From: Oscillospiraceae bacterium
GTDB lineage: Bacteria; Bacillota; Clostridia; Oscillospirales; Oscillospiraceae
Length of the DNA stretch: 64,000 bases
Direction of reading: 5' to 3'
NCBI GenBank assembly: GCA_021203045.1
Contig: JAJQBY010000136.1
Location: 1-64,000 of the forward strand
Shown: one piece after another, positions 24,720 to 33,280 of the stretch
Position numbering within the stretch: position 1 is the first letter of the stretch
How the letters are laid out: each line of letters begins with the position of its first letter
Notes under the pieces: generated by a model
Seen by the model: the letters and a program-made list of their open reading frames with translations, nothing else
The model's database searches: none
What the model was told of the DNA's origin: nothing
Translations under genes and position numbers: made by a program

Positions 24720-26216
24720 TTGAAACGTTCCGATGCCCTGTTAAAGGTGATATCCTTTGTGATGTTTCTGGCCATGGCCGCCTATCTGGCCGTATACCTC
24801 GTCCAGCGGACGACGGATTCGGTGCAGACGGCCCTGGTGGTCACTGCCACCATGAGCGATTCCACCTCCATGAGCGGCCTTGTCGTCCGGGAGGAGCTGG
24901 TGCTCACGAGCTCTGAGGACTACATAGACATCACCGTATCCGATGGAGAAAAGGTCGGCGCCGGCCAGACCGTCGCCGTGGCATACAGCTCGGAGGCGGC
25001 CCTGGAGCGGGCCACCCAGCTTCATGTCCTGAACCAGGAGATCGAGGAGGTATCCGCCGCGCTGGACAGCACAGAGGATGTCACCCTGACAGGGGATCAG
25101 ACCATATATGACGCCATCATCGATCTGTCCTATACCATGCAGATCGGGGACCTGACCGATATGGAGAGCCAGGAGAGCGCGCTGGCCAGCCTAATATTCC
25201 GCACGGAGAGCGAGGACGCCACGGAGGAATATCTGACCGAGCTGCAAAAGGAATACTACGAGCTGGAGCAGACCAGCGCCGGAGACTCCAGGGAGATCAC
25301 CGTGGGACAAGCCGGCGTCTTTTCCACCCTGGTAGACGGCTATGAGGGGGTCAGCCCGGAGTATATCCAGTCCCTGACGCCCAGCGATCTGCGTTCCCTG
25401 ATCTCCGCCGAGCGGACGGTCAGCAGCGAGGCCTTCGGCAAGCTGGTCATATCCTATGACTGGTACTACGCCGCCGTCCTTCCCGAGGAGGACGGCGCCG
25501 AGCTGGAGGAAGGGGACACCGTAAGCCTCTCCTTCGGCCGGTATTACAGCGGCAATCTGGAGGCAACGGTGGAATATCTCAGCGAGGCAGAGGACGGAGA
25601 GCGTGTCGTTTTGTTTTCCTCGAACCGGGGACTGACAGATCTGCTGGCAGTGCGGGCCGTCTCCGCAGAGCTGGTCTATCAGGAATACACCGGCCTGCGC
25701 GTCCCCACGAAGGCCCTTTACCGCTATTATGTAGGCTATCTCTCCGATGAGGACGGCCAGAAGCTAACAGAGGGCGAGACCGTTACCCTGACCCTTGGGG
25801 GCGTGGAATATGAGGCCTTCGTCTCGGAGATCGGCTCCGCCAACGCCTACGGCGAGCTGGCGGATGGGGTAGAATCCGGCAGCGAGGAGGACACCCGCCC
25901 CAAACGGCGGCAGGTGGTGTTCTGCTGGGCCTGGGCGGATGAGGACGCACCGGATTTCTCCTCCGGCGGCGGCACCGTCACGACGGCGGACGGGTCGGAG
26001 ACCTTGGCGGTCACCAATTACTATGACTACGATGAGGAGACCGACCGGATGTGCGTATTCACCATGACCGGCCTCCAGGCGGAGCGGAAAAAGGTCTCCC
26101 TTATCTTCGCGGGAGAGGAATACTGCCTCGTCTCCTCGGACGGCACAGACGCCCTGCGGGAGGGCAACGAGGTGATCGTCCAGGCTACAGAGCTACACAA
26201 TGGAAAGGTATTCTGA
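24720..26216 (+). CDS. HlyD-like membrane-anchored adaptor protein
   Basis: A 498-residue protein beginning at TTG 24720, one base after the hfq stop. It has one N-terminal membrane helix (about residues 10-27), a beta-barrel/lipoyl-like segment (VVREELVLTSSEDYIDITVSDGEKVGAGQTVAVAYSS), a central coiled coil around residues 100-170, and returning barrel domains (RVPTKALYRYYVGYLSDEDGQKLTEGETVTLTLGG). This is the layout of HlyD-type adaptors, but no transporter gene is near. It sits upstream of yggS-sepF-divIVA, so an envelope role linked to division is possible. The protein is markedly acidic outside the membrane anchor. Confidence 0.75.
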   Translation: MKRSDALLKVISFVMFLAMAAYLAVYLVQRTTDSVQTALVVTATMSDSTSMSGLVVREELVLTSSEDYIDITVSDGEKVGAGQTVAVAYSSEAALERATQLHVLNQEIEEVSAALDSTEDVTLTGDQTIYDAIIDLSYTMQIGDLTDMESQESALASLIFRTESEDATEEYLTELQKEYYELEQTSAGDSREITVGQAGVFSTLVDGYEGVSPEYIQSLTPSDLRSLISAERTVSSEAFGKLVISYDWYYAAVLPEEDGAELEEGDTVSLSFGRYYSGNLEATVEYLSEAEDGERVVLFSSNRGLTDLLAVRAVSAELVYQEYTGLRVPTKALYRYYVGYLSDEDGQKLTEGETVTLTLGGVEYEAFVSEIGSANAYGELADGVESGSEEDTRPKRRQVVFCWAWADEDAPDFSSGGGTVTTADGSETLAVTNYYDYDEETDRMCVFTMTGLQAERKKVSLIFAGEEYCLVSSDGTDALREGNEVIVQATELHNGKVF

Positions 26217-26230
26217 GAAAGAGCGCATAT

Positions 26231-26917
26231 ATGACTGACATGGCCATCGAGCAGCGGATCGCCGTTGTGAAGGAAAACATAGACCGGGCCGGCGGGACCG
26301 GACGGGTCACGCTGGTAGGCGTGGCCAAAACGAAGCCGGCAGAGCTGGTCCGCCGGGCCATTGCCGGCGGGCTGGACACCATCGGGGAGAATTACGTCCA
26401 GGAGATACGGGACAAGGGCGCGGCCGGGGCCTATGAGGGCGCGGCGGTGCACATGATAGGCCATCTCCAGACCAACAAGGTCAAATATGTGGCCGGGAAG
26501 GTGGCGCTCATCCAGTCTGTGGACTCTCCCGCCCTGCTGGAGGCCATTTCCCGCCGGGCGGCGGGCCTGGGCACGGTCCAGGATGTGCTGATCGAGGTAA
26601 ACATCGGCGGCGAGGCAGGCAAATCAGGCATCGCGCCGGAGGCGCTGGAAGCGCTTTTCCAATCTGCGGCGAATTTGAGCAGCGTGCGCATCCGGGGGCT
26701 GATGGCCATTCCCCCGGCAGAAAATACCAGGGCTTATTTTGCGCCCATGTATCACCTTTTTGTTGACAATAGCGCAAAAAAATACGATAATGTTACTATG
26801 GAGTTTTTATCCATGGGTATGTCGGACGACTATGAGGACGCGGTCAAAGAGGGCGCGAATATGGTTCGCGTCGGCTCGTTCATATTTGGTGCCCGGGATT
26901 ATGGAGCTGCCCGTTAA
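26231..26917 (+). CDS. YggS family pyridoxal phosphate homeostasis protein
   Basis: A 228-residue single-domain TIM-barrel protein that binds pyridoxal phosphate. The lysine that forms the aldimine lies in TLVGVAKTKPAE; GENYVQEIRDK, HMIGHLQTNKVKYV and MGMSDDYEDAVKEGANMVRVGSFIFGAR are diagnostic. It is a PLP carrier or homeostasis protein rather than a racemase. The ATG at 26231 is chosen; upstream in-frame starts lie in the preceding gene. It precedes sepF, the usual yggS-sepF arrangement of Gram-positive bacteria. Confidence 0.93.
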   Translation: MTDMAIEQRIAVVKENIDRAGGTGRVTLVGVAKTKPAELVRRAIAGGLDTIGENYVQEIRDKGAAGAYEGAAVHMIGHLQTNKVKYVAGKVALIQSVDSPALLEAISRRAAGLGTVQDVLIEVNIGGEAGKSGIAPEALEALFQSAANLSSVRIRGLMAIPPAENTRAYFAPMYHLFVDNSAKKYDNVTMEFLSMGMSDDYEDAVKEGANMVRVGSFIFGARDYGAAR

Positions 26918-26954
26918 GCGGGACGCTGGTAAAATATAAAGCAGGAGGCAGAGC

Positions 26955-27452
26955 ATGGGGCTTTTAGATGATTTGAAAAAACTGACACGGCCTTACGACG
27001 AGGAGGAGGATTTCTTCGACGACGATGAGATGGAAGACGATCCGGAGCCTACCGTCGTTGCGCCCAGGGCGGAGCGCCAGGAGCGGCGCAACCCCTTCGC
27101 CGATACCGGTTCCTCCGTGGTTGAGGAGCGGGCCGTGCCGAAAAAGGACAACAAGGTGGTAAACATCCACACCACCACCGCCGTGCAGGTGGTGCTGGCA
27201 AAGCCGGAGCGGTTCGAGCAGGCTGCGGAGATAGCAGATCACCTGCGGGAAAAGCGCACTGTGGTGATAAATCTGGAGACCACCAACAAGGACGTAGCCC
27301 GGCGGCTGGTGGATTTCCTGTCCGGCGTGGCCTACGCAAACGACGGCAAGATCAAGAAGGTCGCCATCAACACCTACATAATCACCCCCTACAATGTGGA
27401 CATCATAGGGGATCTGATCGACGAGCTGGAAAATAACGGCGTATACATTTAA
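26955..27452 (+). CDS. sepF: Cell division protein SepF
   Basis: A 165-residue FtsZ-associated protein. It starts with the amphipathic membrane helix MGLLDDLKKLTRPYDEEEDF, has a disordered acidic linker and ends in the SepF ring-forming domain (VVLAKPERFEQAAEIADHLREKRTVVINLETTNKDVARRLVDFLSG and a short VDIIGD strand). It anchors the division ring to the membrane in bacteria lacking FtsA-like function or alongside it. A clear AGGAGG precedes the ATG. It is flanked by yggS and divIVA, completing the division cluster. Confidence 0.95.
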   Translation: MGLLDDLKKLTRPYDEEEDFFDDDEMEDDPEPTVVAPRAERQERRNPFADTGSSVVEERAVPKKDNKVVNIHTTTAVQVVLAKPERFEQAAEIADHLREKRTVVINLETTNKDVARRLVDFLSGVAYANDGKIKKVAINTYIITPYNVDIIGDLIDELENNGVYI

Positions 27453-27541
27453 CCCTTGTTGTAAGCGCCGAAATAGCATTATAAATACAGATATATGCGC
27501 CGCCTATGGCGGGCCGCAGAGAAAGGAAAGGGTCACAAGAT

Positions 27542-28252
27542 ATGGTCACAGCACAGGATATACAGGAAAAAACATTCGAAAAAGCCAAAAAAACCGATGG
27601 CTACAACATGGATCAGGTGGATGAATTCCTGGATGAGCTGGCGGCTGCCTTCACATCCCTTGCCAAGGAGAACGCATCCCTGAAGGGCAGGCTCCGGGTG
27701 ATGGTGGAGAAGGTGGAGGAATACCGCCAGACCGAGGACTCCATGCGCCTGGCCCTTCTCTCCGCTCAGAAGCTCTCCGCCCAGATCGAATCGGAGGCCA
27801 AGGAGCGGGCGGACACCATGCTGGCAGAGGCCAAGGACACCGCCGACCGCATGACCCGTCAGGCTGCCGACAGCGTCGCCAACGAGCAGGCCAAGCTGGA
27901 GGAGGCCAAGAAGGCCACGGATAAATTCTTTGAGCATATGCGCGTCGTCTGCGAGAAGCAGCTCGCCTTTTATGAAAAGCTGTCCACCATGCAGCTGGTA
28001 GGCGGCGATCAGGAGCCGGAAGCCAAGGAGCAGCCGAAGACCGCCAAGGACAAGGCTGTGGACGACACTGTCCGCAGCATAGAGGCCTCCGCCGTGACGG
28101 CAGCGCTGGAGGAACCGGACACCCTCACCGTGGATACCGACCTTCCCGAGGAGGAGGAGGAGCCCACCCGCCTGTATCCTATGGACGCTCAGCAGAAGAA
28201 GAAAAAGCGCAGCTCCTTCGATGATTTCAGCTTTGACGACGAGGACATCTGA
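27542..28252 (+). CDS. divIVA: DivIVA domain-containing cell-division protein
   Basis: A 236-residue protein. The N-terminal DivIVA domain has EKTFEKAKKTDGYNMDQVDEFLDELAAAF, which targets negatively curved membrane; a long coiled coil follows (about residues 45-150). The C-terminal part is acidic and ends KKKKRSSFDDFSFDDEDI. The ATG at 27542 is selected (AAGGAAAGGG upstream); an extra 12 residues at 27506 are possible. In Gram-positive cells it recruits division, polar-growth or chromosome-anchoring factors. It ends the hfq-to-divIVA group. Confidence 0.92.
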   Translation: MVTAQDIQEKTFEKAKKTDGYNMDQVDEFLDELAAAFTSLAKENASLKGRLRVMVEKVEEYRQTEDSMRLALLSAQKLSAQIESEAKERADTMLAEAKDTADRMTRQAADSVANEQAKLEEAKKATDKFFEHMRVVCEKQLAFYEKLSTMQLVGGDQEPEAKEQPKTAKDKAVDDTVRSIEASAVTAALEEPDTLTVDTDLPEEEEEPTRLYPMDAQQKKKKRSSFDDFSFDDEDI

Positions 28253-28278
28253 TATAAGGCTATCATGCTGACCCCCAT

Positions 28279-28300
28279 GGGCGGAGCGATCGCTCCGCCC
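28279..28300. terminator. Perfect 22-bp palindromic hairpin after divIVA
   Basis: An uninterrupted palindrome centred on GATC sits 26 bases after the divIVA stop. It is GC-rich but followed only by TTGCGG, so termination would be weak or the hairpin may protect the 3' end. Confidence 0.5.
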
Positions 28301-28401
28301 TTGCGGACTATTACCGGAGGAATTTTGCGAAACCTTTAACACCAAGCAGCATATCAAATTTCTATTACTTATTAATTATACAACCGTTGGAGAGAAATAC
28401 T

Positions 28402-31224
28402 ATGGCCATGGATTATAACGCGACGGTCAATCTGCCGAAAACAGCCTTCCCCATGCGGGCGGGCCTGCCCAAGCGCGAGCCGGAGATGCTGGCAGCCTGG
28501 GAGAAGCTGGATCTGTACCACGAAATGCTCAAGCGCAACGAGGGAAAGCCCCGCTTCATCCTGCATGACGGCCCTCCGTTTTCAAACGGCAACCTTCACA
28601 TGGGCACGGCCCTGAACAAATGCCTCAAGGACTTCATCAACCGCTATAAGAGCATGACCGGCTACCAGGTGCCCTATACCCCCGGCTGGGACAACCATGG
28701 TATGCCCATCGAATCTGCCATCATCAAGGAGCAGAAGCTCAACCATAAGGCCATGAGCGTGTCGGAGTTCCGCACCGCCTGCCATGAATACGCTGAGCAT
28801 TACCTGGACGTACAGCGCCAGGGCTTCAAGCGTCTGGGCGTTCTGGGCGACTGGGATAATCCCTATAAGACCATGAACCACAAGTTCGAGGCCCAGGAGG
28901 TCAAGGTCTTCGGCAAAATGTACGAAAAGGGCTACATCTACAAGGGCAAAAAGCCTGTGTATTGGTGCCCCAAGGATGAGACGGCCCTGGCCGAGGCGGA
29001 GATCGAATACTCCGAGGACGAGTGCCAGTCCATCTATGTGAAATTCCGGGTCAAGGACGACCAGGGCAAGCTCGGCCAATACTGCGATCTGAACGAGCTC
29101 TACTTCGTCATCTGGACCACTACCACCTGGACCATCCCCGGCAACTTGGCTATCTGCCTGAATGCAGATCTTGACTATGTCCTGGCAAAGCAGTCCAACG
29201 GGGAGACCTATATCCTGGCCCGGGGCCGGATGGAAGCCTTCCAGAAGGCCGCCGGCCTGGAGCATCTGGAGATCCTGGCCGAGATGAAGGGCAGCGAATT
29301 CGAGCTGATGACCGCCACCCACCCCCTGTTTGATCGGGAGAGCGTGGTCATTCTGGGCGATCATGTCACCCTGGACGCCGGTACCGGCTGCGTTCACACC
29401 GCTCCCGGCCACGGCCAGGAGGACTATGAGGTCTGCCGCAAATACGACGCCTCCGGCAGGACCAATATCGGCATGCTGGTGCCGGTGGACGATCAGGGCA
29501 AAATGAACGAGGCCGCCGGCCCCTACGCCGGTCTGACCACCGATCAGGCGAATCAGAAGATCTATGCCGACCTGCTCTACTGCGGGGCGCTGATCGCCAG
29601 CGAGACCATCACCCACCAATACGCCCACTGCTGGCGCTGCCACAGCCCCATCCTCTATCGGGCCACCGACCAGTGGTTCTGCTCTGTGGACGCCTTCAAG
29701 GAGGACGCTGTCCGGGCCGCCCGGAAGGTCCACTGGAACCCCGAGTGGGGCGCGGACCGGATGGAGAGCATGATCCGGGAGCGGGCGGACTGGTGCATCA
29801 GCCGCCAGCGCCGCTGGGGCCTTCCCATCCCTGTGTTTTACTGCGGAGACTGCGGCAAGCCCGTCTGCACGGAGGAGACCATCAACTCCGTTTCCAGAAT
29901 TTTCGGCGAGAAGGGCTCCAACGCCTGGTTCGATCTGCCGGCAGAGGAGCTGTTGCCGGAGGGCTTCACCTGCCCCCACTGCGGCGGTAAGGTGACGGAA
30001 AAGGAGACCGATACCCTGGACGGCTGGTTCGATTCCGGCTCCACCCATATCGCCTCCATGGAGCTGGACGCACCCGGCACCTGGCCCGCCGACCTGTATC
30101 TGGAGGGCGGCGATCAGTTCCGGGGCTGGTTCCAGTCGAGCCTGCTCACCTCCGTAGCCGTAAAGGGCGAGGCCCCCTATAAGGGCGTTCTGTGCCACGG
30201 CTGGACCGTGGACGGGGAGGGCCGGGCCATGCACAAGAGCCTTGGCAACGGCGTCGCCCCGGACGAGCTGACGGAGAAATACGGCGCAGATCTGTGCCGC
30301 CTGTGGGCCGCCAGCGCCGACTTCCGGCTGGATATGCGCTGCTCCACCCCCATTTTCAAGCAGCTCTCCGATAAATATCTGAAAATCCGGAACACCGCCC
30401 GGTTCATCCTTGGAAACCTGGACGGCTTCGACCCCAACACAGACCTGGTGCCGCTGGAGGATATGCTGCCCCCCGATCGCTGGGCGCTCAGCCGCTGCGC
30501 GGCCCTGATCGAGAAGGCCCTTGCAAGCTATGAAAAATATGAGTTCTGGAGCGTGACCTACGCCATCCACAACTTCTGTGTGGTGGATATGTCCAACATC
30601 TATCTGGACATCGTGAAGGACCGGCTGTACTGCGAGGCGCCGGGAAGCGTTCCCCGCCGTAGCGCCCAGACCGCCATCTGGTATGTGCTGGACGCCATGG
30701 TGCGCCTGCTGGCCCCCATCCTGTCCTTCACCGCCGATGAGATCTGGCTGACCATGCCCCACCGGGCGGAGGACGACGGCCGGAACGTCATGCTGAACGA
30801 TATGCCTTCCGCTCATCAGGAGTGGAAGCTGTCCCCGGAGGACGAGCTTTTCTGGGAGGACAGCCTGCATCTGCGGAACGATGTGAACAAGGCCCTGGAG
30901 CTGGCCCGCGCCGAAAAGACCATCGGCAAGCCCCTGGACGCCAAGGTCACCATCCATGTAGGCCCGGAGGCCCGGGAGACCATGGACCGGGTAGCGAAGC
31001 AGCATCTGGAGGCGTTCTTCATCGTCTCCGAGGCTGAGCTTTCCGACGAAGAAGGCCCCGGATGGGCCGGCACAGAGGTGCCCGGCGTCACCATCCAGGT
31101 GGAGCCCTCTCAGGCTCCCAAGTGCGTCCGCTGCTGGACCCACAGCAGCACCGTGGGCTCCGACGATGCCCATCCCCAGCTCTGCGCCCGCTGCGCCAGA
31201 GCCCTGAAGGAAATGGGCCTATAA
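28402..31224 (+). CDS. ileS: Isoleucyl-tRNA synthetase
   Basis: A 940-residue class I synthetase that charges tRNA-Ile and edits valine. The HIGH box is present as HMGT (residues 66-69, within NGNLHMGTALNKCLKDFI) and the KMSKS loop as AMHKS (609-613, GRAMHKSLGNG). The editing domain and anticodon-binding helices are complete, and a C-terminal zinc finger has CVRCW and CARC. The start at 28402 is supported by GGAGAG 7 bases upstream; an in-frame ATG at 28387 is also possible. The 150-base leader shows no recognisable T-box specifier or antiterminator motif. It is followed by lspA. Confidence 0.96.
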   Translation: MAMDYNATVNLPKTAFPMRAGLPKREPEMLAAWEKLDLYHEMLKRNEGKPRFILHDGPPFSNGNLHMGTALNKCLKDFINRYKSMTGYQVPYTPGWDNHGMPIESAIIKEQKLNHKAMSVSEFRTACHEYAEHYLDVQRQGFKRLGVLGDWDNPYKTMNHKFEAQEVKVFGKMYEKGYIYKGKKPVYWCPKDETALAEAEIEYSEDECQSIYVKFRVKDDQGKLGQYCDLNELYFVIWTTTTWTIPGNLAICLNADLDYVLAKQSNGETYILARGRMEAFQKAAGLEHLEILAEMKGSEFELMTATHPLFDRESVVILGDHVTLDAGTGCVHTAPGHGQEDYEVCRKYDASGRTNIGMLVPVDDQGKMNEAAGPYAGLTTDQANQKIYADLLYCGALIASETITHQYAHCWRCHSPILYRATDQWFCSVDAFKEDAVRAARKVHWNPEWGADRMESMIRERADWCISRQRRWGLPIPVFYCGDCGKPVCTEETINSVSRIFGEKGSNAWFDLPAEELLPEGFTCPHCGGKVTEKETDTLDGWFDSGSTHIASMELDAPGTWPADLYLEGGDQFRGWFQSSLLTSVAVKGEAPYKGVLCHGWTVDGEGRAMHKSLGNGVAPDELTEKYGADLCRLWAASADFRLDMRCSTPIFKQLSDKYLKIRNTARFILGNLDGFDPNTDLVPLEDMLPPDRWALSRCAALIEKALASYEKYEFWSVTYAIHNFCVVDMSNIYLDIVKDRLYCEAPGSVPRRSAQTAIWYVLDAMVRLLAPILSFTADEIWLTMPHRAEDDGRNVMLNDMPSAHQEWKLSPEDELFWEDSLHLRNDVNKALELARAEKTIGKPLDAKVTIHVGPEARETMDRVAKQHLEAFFIVSEAELSDEEGPGWAGTEVPGVTIQVEPSQAPKCVRCWTHSSTVGSDDAHPQLCARCARALKEMGL

Positions 31225-31243
31225 AAACGAGGAGGGAACTACA

Positions 31244-32326
31244 GTGGTCTATGCGATCGCTACCGTGCTGGTGCTTATTCTGGACCAGGCGGTGAAGTTC
31301 TGGACAACAAAAAATATCCTGCTGGACGCCATCGGGGATGAGTGCGCGACGCTGATCCCCGGCGTCATCCACCTGACCAACGTCCACAACTACGGGGCGG
31401 CCTTCAGCATTCTGGAAAACGCCCGGTGGCTGCTGGTGCTGGTCTCGCTGATATTCGTCATCGCCATCATCGTCCTTATCAGCATGGAGATCATACACAC
31501 GCCCTTTGCCAAATGGACGGCGGTGCTCGTGATGGCCGGAGCCCTGGGCAACTGCATCGACCGGGTGCTGTATGGCTACGTGGTGGATATGTTTGAGCTG
31601 GAGTTCATGAACTTCGCCGTGTTCAACGTGGCGGATATGTTCATCACCGTCTGTGGTATCCTGTTCTGCATACACGTCATCGTATACAAGGAACCGGAGG
31701 CCGTGCGCAGCGCCAACGAATCCCCGGCGGCCCGCCGCCGCAGGGAGGAGCAGGAGGCCAAGGAGCAGCCCTATTCCCGCATCCCTCACAGGGGCGAGCA
31801 CAGGAGCCTGGAGGACGATCTGCGTCTGGACGACCCGGACGACCCCTTTTCCGAGTGGGGCTTTGGGGACGTGGTAGACGACACACCCCGGACGCCGACA
31901 AAGGATGAAGAAAAAAAGCCCGCGCCGCCCCGCCATGCGAAGGCACCGGCGGAGGAGCAGCCCAGGCGAAGCACAAGACAGCCGGAGGAGCCGACACGCT
32001 CCGGACGCCGGACAGCCAAGGTCCCGGAGGAGCCGCCGGAACGCCCCCGCCGCCGGGCAAAGGCCGGGGAGGAGGCTCTGGAGGAGCCCCGCAGCCATGT
32101 CCGTGCCGTAAAGCCGGAGGAAACGGCAGACCGCGACGCTGCCGCTCCTGCCAAGCGGCCCTCCGCCACCAGGTCTCAGGAACCGGCGCAGCCGACCGGA
32201 AAGCGGGCAAGAGCCGTGGAAGCGCCCGACTATGGGGACATAGACGATATCCTCTCCTCCACTGATGAGGTCGAGGAGGAGACCTATTCTGTAGAGGATA
32301 TCCTCTCTGAATTTGGAGACCTATGA
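31244..32326 (+). CDS. lspA: Lipoprotein signal peptidase with long charged C-terminal tail
   Basis: A 360-residue protein. Residues 1-148 are a complete LspA: four membrane helices, NVHNYGAAF, and the catalytic aspartates in GNCIDRVLYG (Asp106) and VFNVADMFI (Asp131). It cleaves lipoprotein signal peptides after diacylation. The remaining 210 residues form a disordered Arg/Glu/Pro/Ala-rich cytosolic extension ending with two similar short motifs, DIDDILSST and SVEDILSEF. Typical LspA is only 150-170 residues. GTG start at 31244 after GGAGGG. It overlaps rluD by 4 bases. The tail may interact with a cytosolic partner; function unknown. Confidence 0.9.
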   Translation: MVYAIATVLVLILDQAVKFWTTKNILLDAIGDECATLIPGVIHLTNVHNYGAAFSILENARWLLVLVSLIFVIAIIVLISMEIIHTPFAKWTAVLVMAGALGNCIDRVLYGYVVDMFELEFMNFAVFNVADMFITVCGILFCIHVIVYKEPEAVRSANESPAARRRREEQEAKEQPYSRIPHRGEHRSLEDDLRLDDPDDPFSEWGFGDVVDDTPRTPTKDEEKKPAPPRHAKAPAEEQPRRSTRQPEEPTRSGRRTAKVPEEPPERPRRRAKAGEEALEEPRSHVRAVKPEETADRDAAAPAKRPSATRSQEPAQPTGKRARAVEAPDYGDIDDILSSTDEVEEETYSVEDILSEFGDL

Positions 32327-33243
32327 CCGAAAAGCATATAGAGATCACAGCACAGGAGAGCGGGGACAGGATCGACGCTCTCCTTGCCTTTCATCCGGAT
32401 ATCCGCAGCCGCAGCCAGGCCGCCCGCTTGCTGGAGCAGGGCCTGGTCACCATAAACGGCGCAGCCGTTGGAAAGAGCTGCCGGGTAACCGCCGGAGAGA
32501 CCATCTCCGTTACCATCCCGGAGGCGGCCGCCGCCACCGTCCAGGCCCAGGATATCCCCCTGGATGTGGTATATGAGGACGGGGACGTGATCGTGGTGAA
32601 CAAGCCCAGAGGCATGGTGGTCCATCCCGCCCCCGGCCATCCGGATGAGACGCTGGTGAACGCCCTGCTGGCCCACTGCGGCTCCTCCCTATCCGGGGTA
32701 GGCGGAGAAATGCGCCCCGGCATCGTCCACCGCATCGACAAGGACACCAGCGGCCTTATCATCGCCGCAAAAAACGACCGGGCCCATCAGGCCCTGTCCG
32801 CCCAGCTGAAGGACCGTTCGCTTTCAAGGATATACGACGCCGTCGTCCACGGCTCCATCCATGACGACGCCGGCACGGTGAACGCCCCCATCGGCCGGGA
32901 CCCCCGCAATCGCCAGAAAATGGCGGTTACGGATAAAAACAGCCGCCCTGCCGTCACCCACTGGGAGGTGCTGGCCAGATACAGCCGCTATACCTATGTC
33001 CGCTGTCGGCTGGAGACCGGCCGCACCCATCAGATACGGGTGCACATGGCCCACATCAGCCACCCACTCCTGGGGGACACCGTATACGGCGGCCGCCGGG
33101 ACAAGGGGCTGGAGACCCAACACCTCCACGCCCGGGGCCTTAAATTCATCCACCCCGCCACCGGGGAGCAGATCCAGCTCTGGACAGACCTGCCGGACTG
33201 GTTCCAGACGGCTTTGGACAAGCTGGGCCCGCCCCTGGAATAA
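32323..33243 (+). CDS. rluD: RluD-family 23S rRNA pseudouridine synthase
   Basis: A 306-residue RluA/RluD-type enzyme. An N-terminal S4 RNA-binding domain (RIDALLAFHPDIRSRSQAARLLEQGLVTINGAAV) precedes the catalytic domain with VVVNKPRGMVVHPAPGH, the active-site RIDKDTSG and TGRTHQIRVHMAHISHPLLGDTVYG. It isomerises uridines in rRNA or tRNA. Gene order lspA-rluD is common in Firmicutes, and the start overlaps the lspA stop (ATGA). Confidence 0.93.
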   Translation: MTEKHIEITAQESGDRIDALLAFHPDIRSRSQAARLLEQGLVTINGAAVGKSCRVTAGETISVTIPEAAAATVQAQDIPLDVVYEDGDVIVVNKPRGMVVHPAPGHPDETLVNALLAHCGSSLSGVGGEMRPGIVHRIDKDTSGLIIAAKNDRAHQALSAQLKDRSLSRIYDAVVHGSIHDDAGTVNAPIGRDPRNRQKMAVTDKNSRPAVTHWEVLARYSRYTYVRCRLETGRTHQIRVHMAHISHPLLGDTVYGGRRDKGLETQHLHARGLKFIHPATGEQIQLWTDLPDWFQTALDKLGPPLE

Positions 33244-33280
33244 AAAGCTCGCCGTTCCGCTTAATGGGAGGAGCCGTTTT

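Noticed and set aside
28253..28401. T-box leader of ileS
   Set aside because: No AGGGTGGAACCGCG-like or specifier-loop pattern visible; only a palindrome.
28582..31173. Long minus-strand open frame across ileS
   Set aside because: Complementary shadow of the synthetase gene; composition is Gly/Val/Leu repetitive, no ribosome site.
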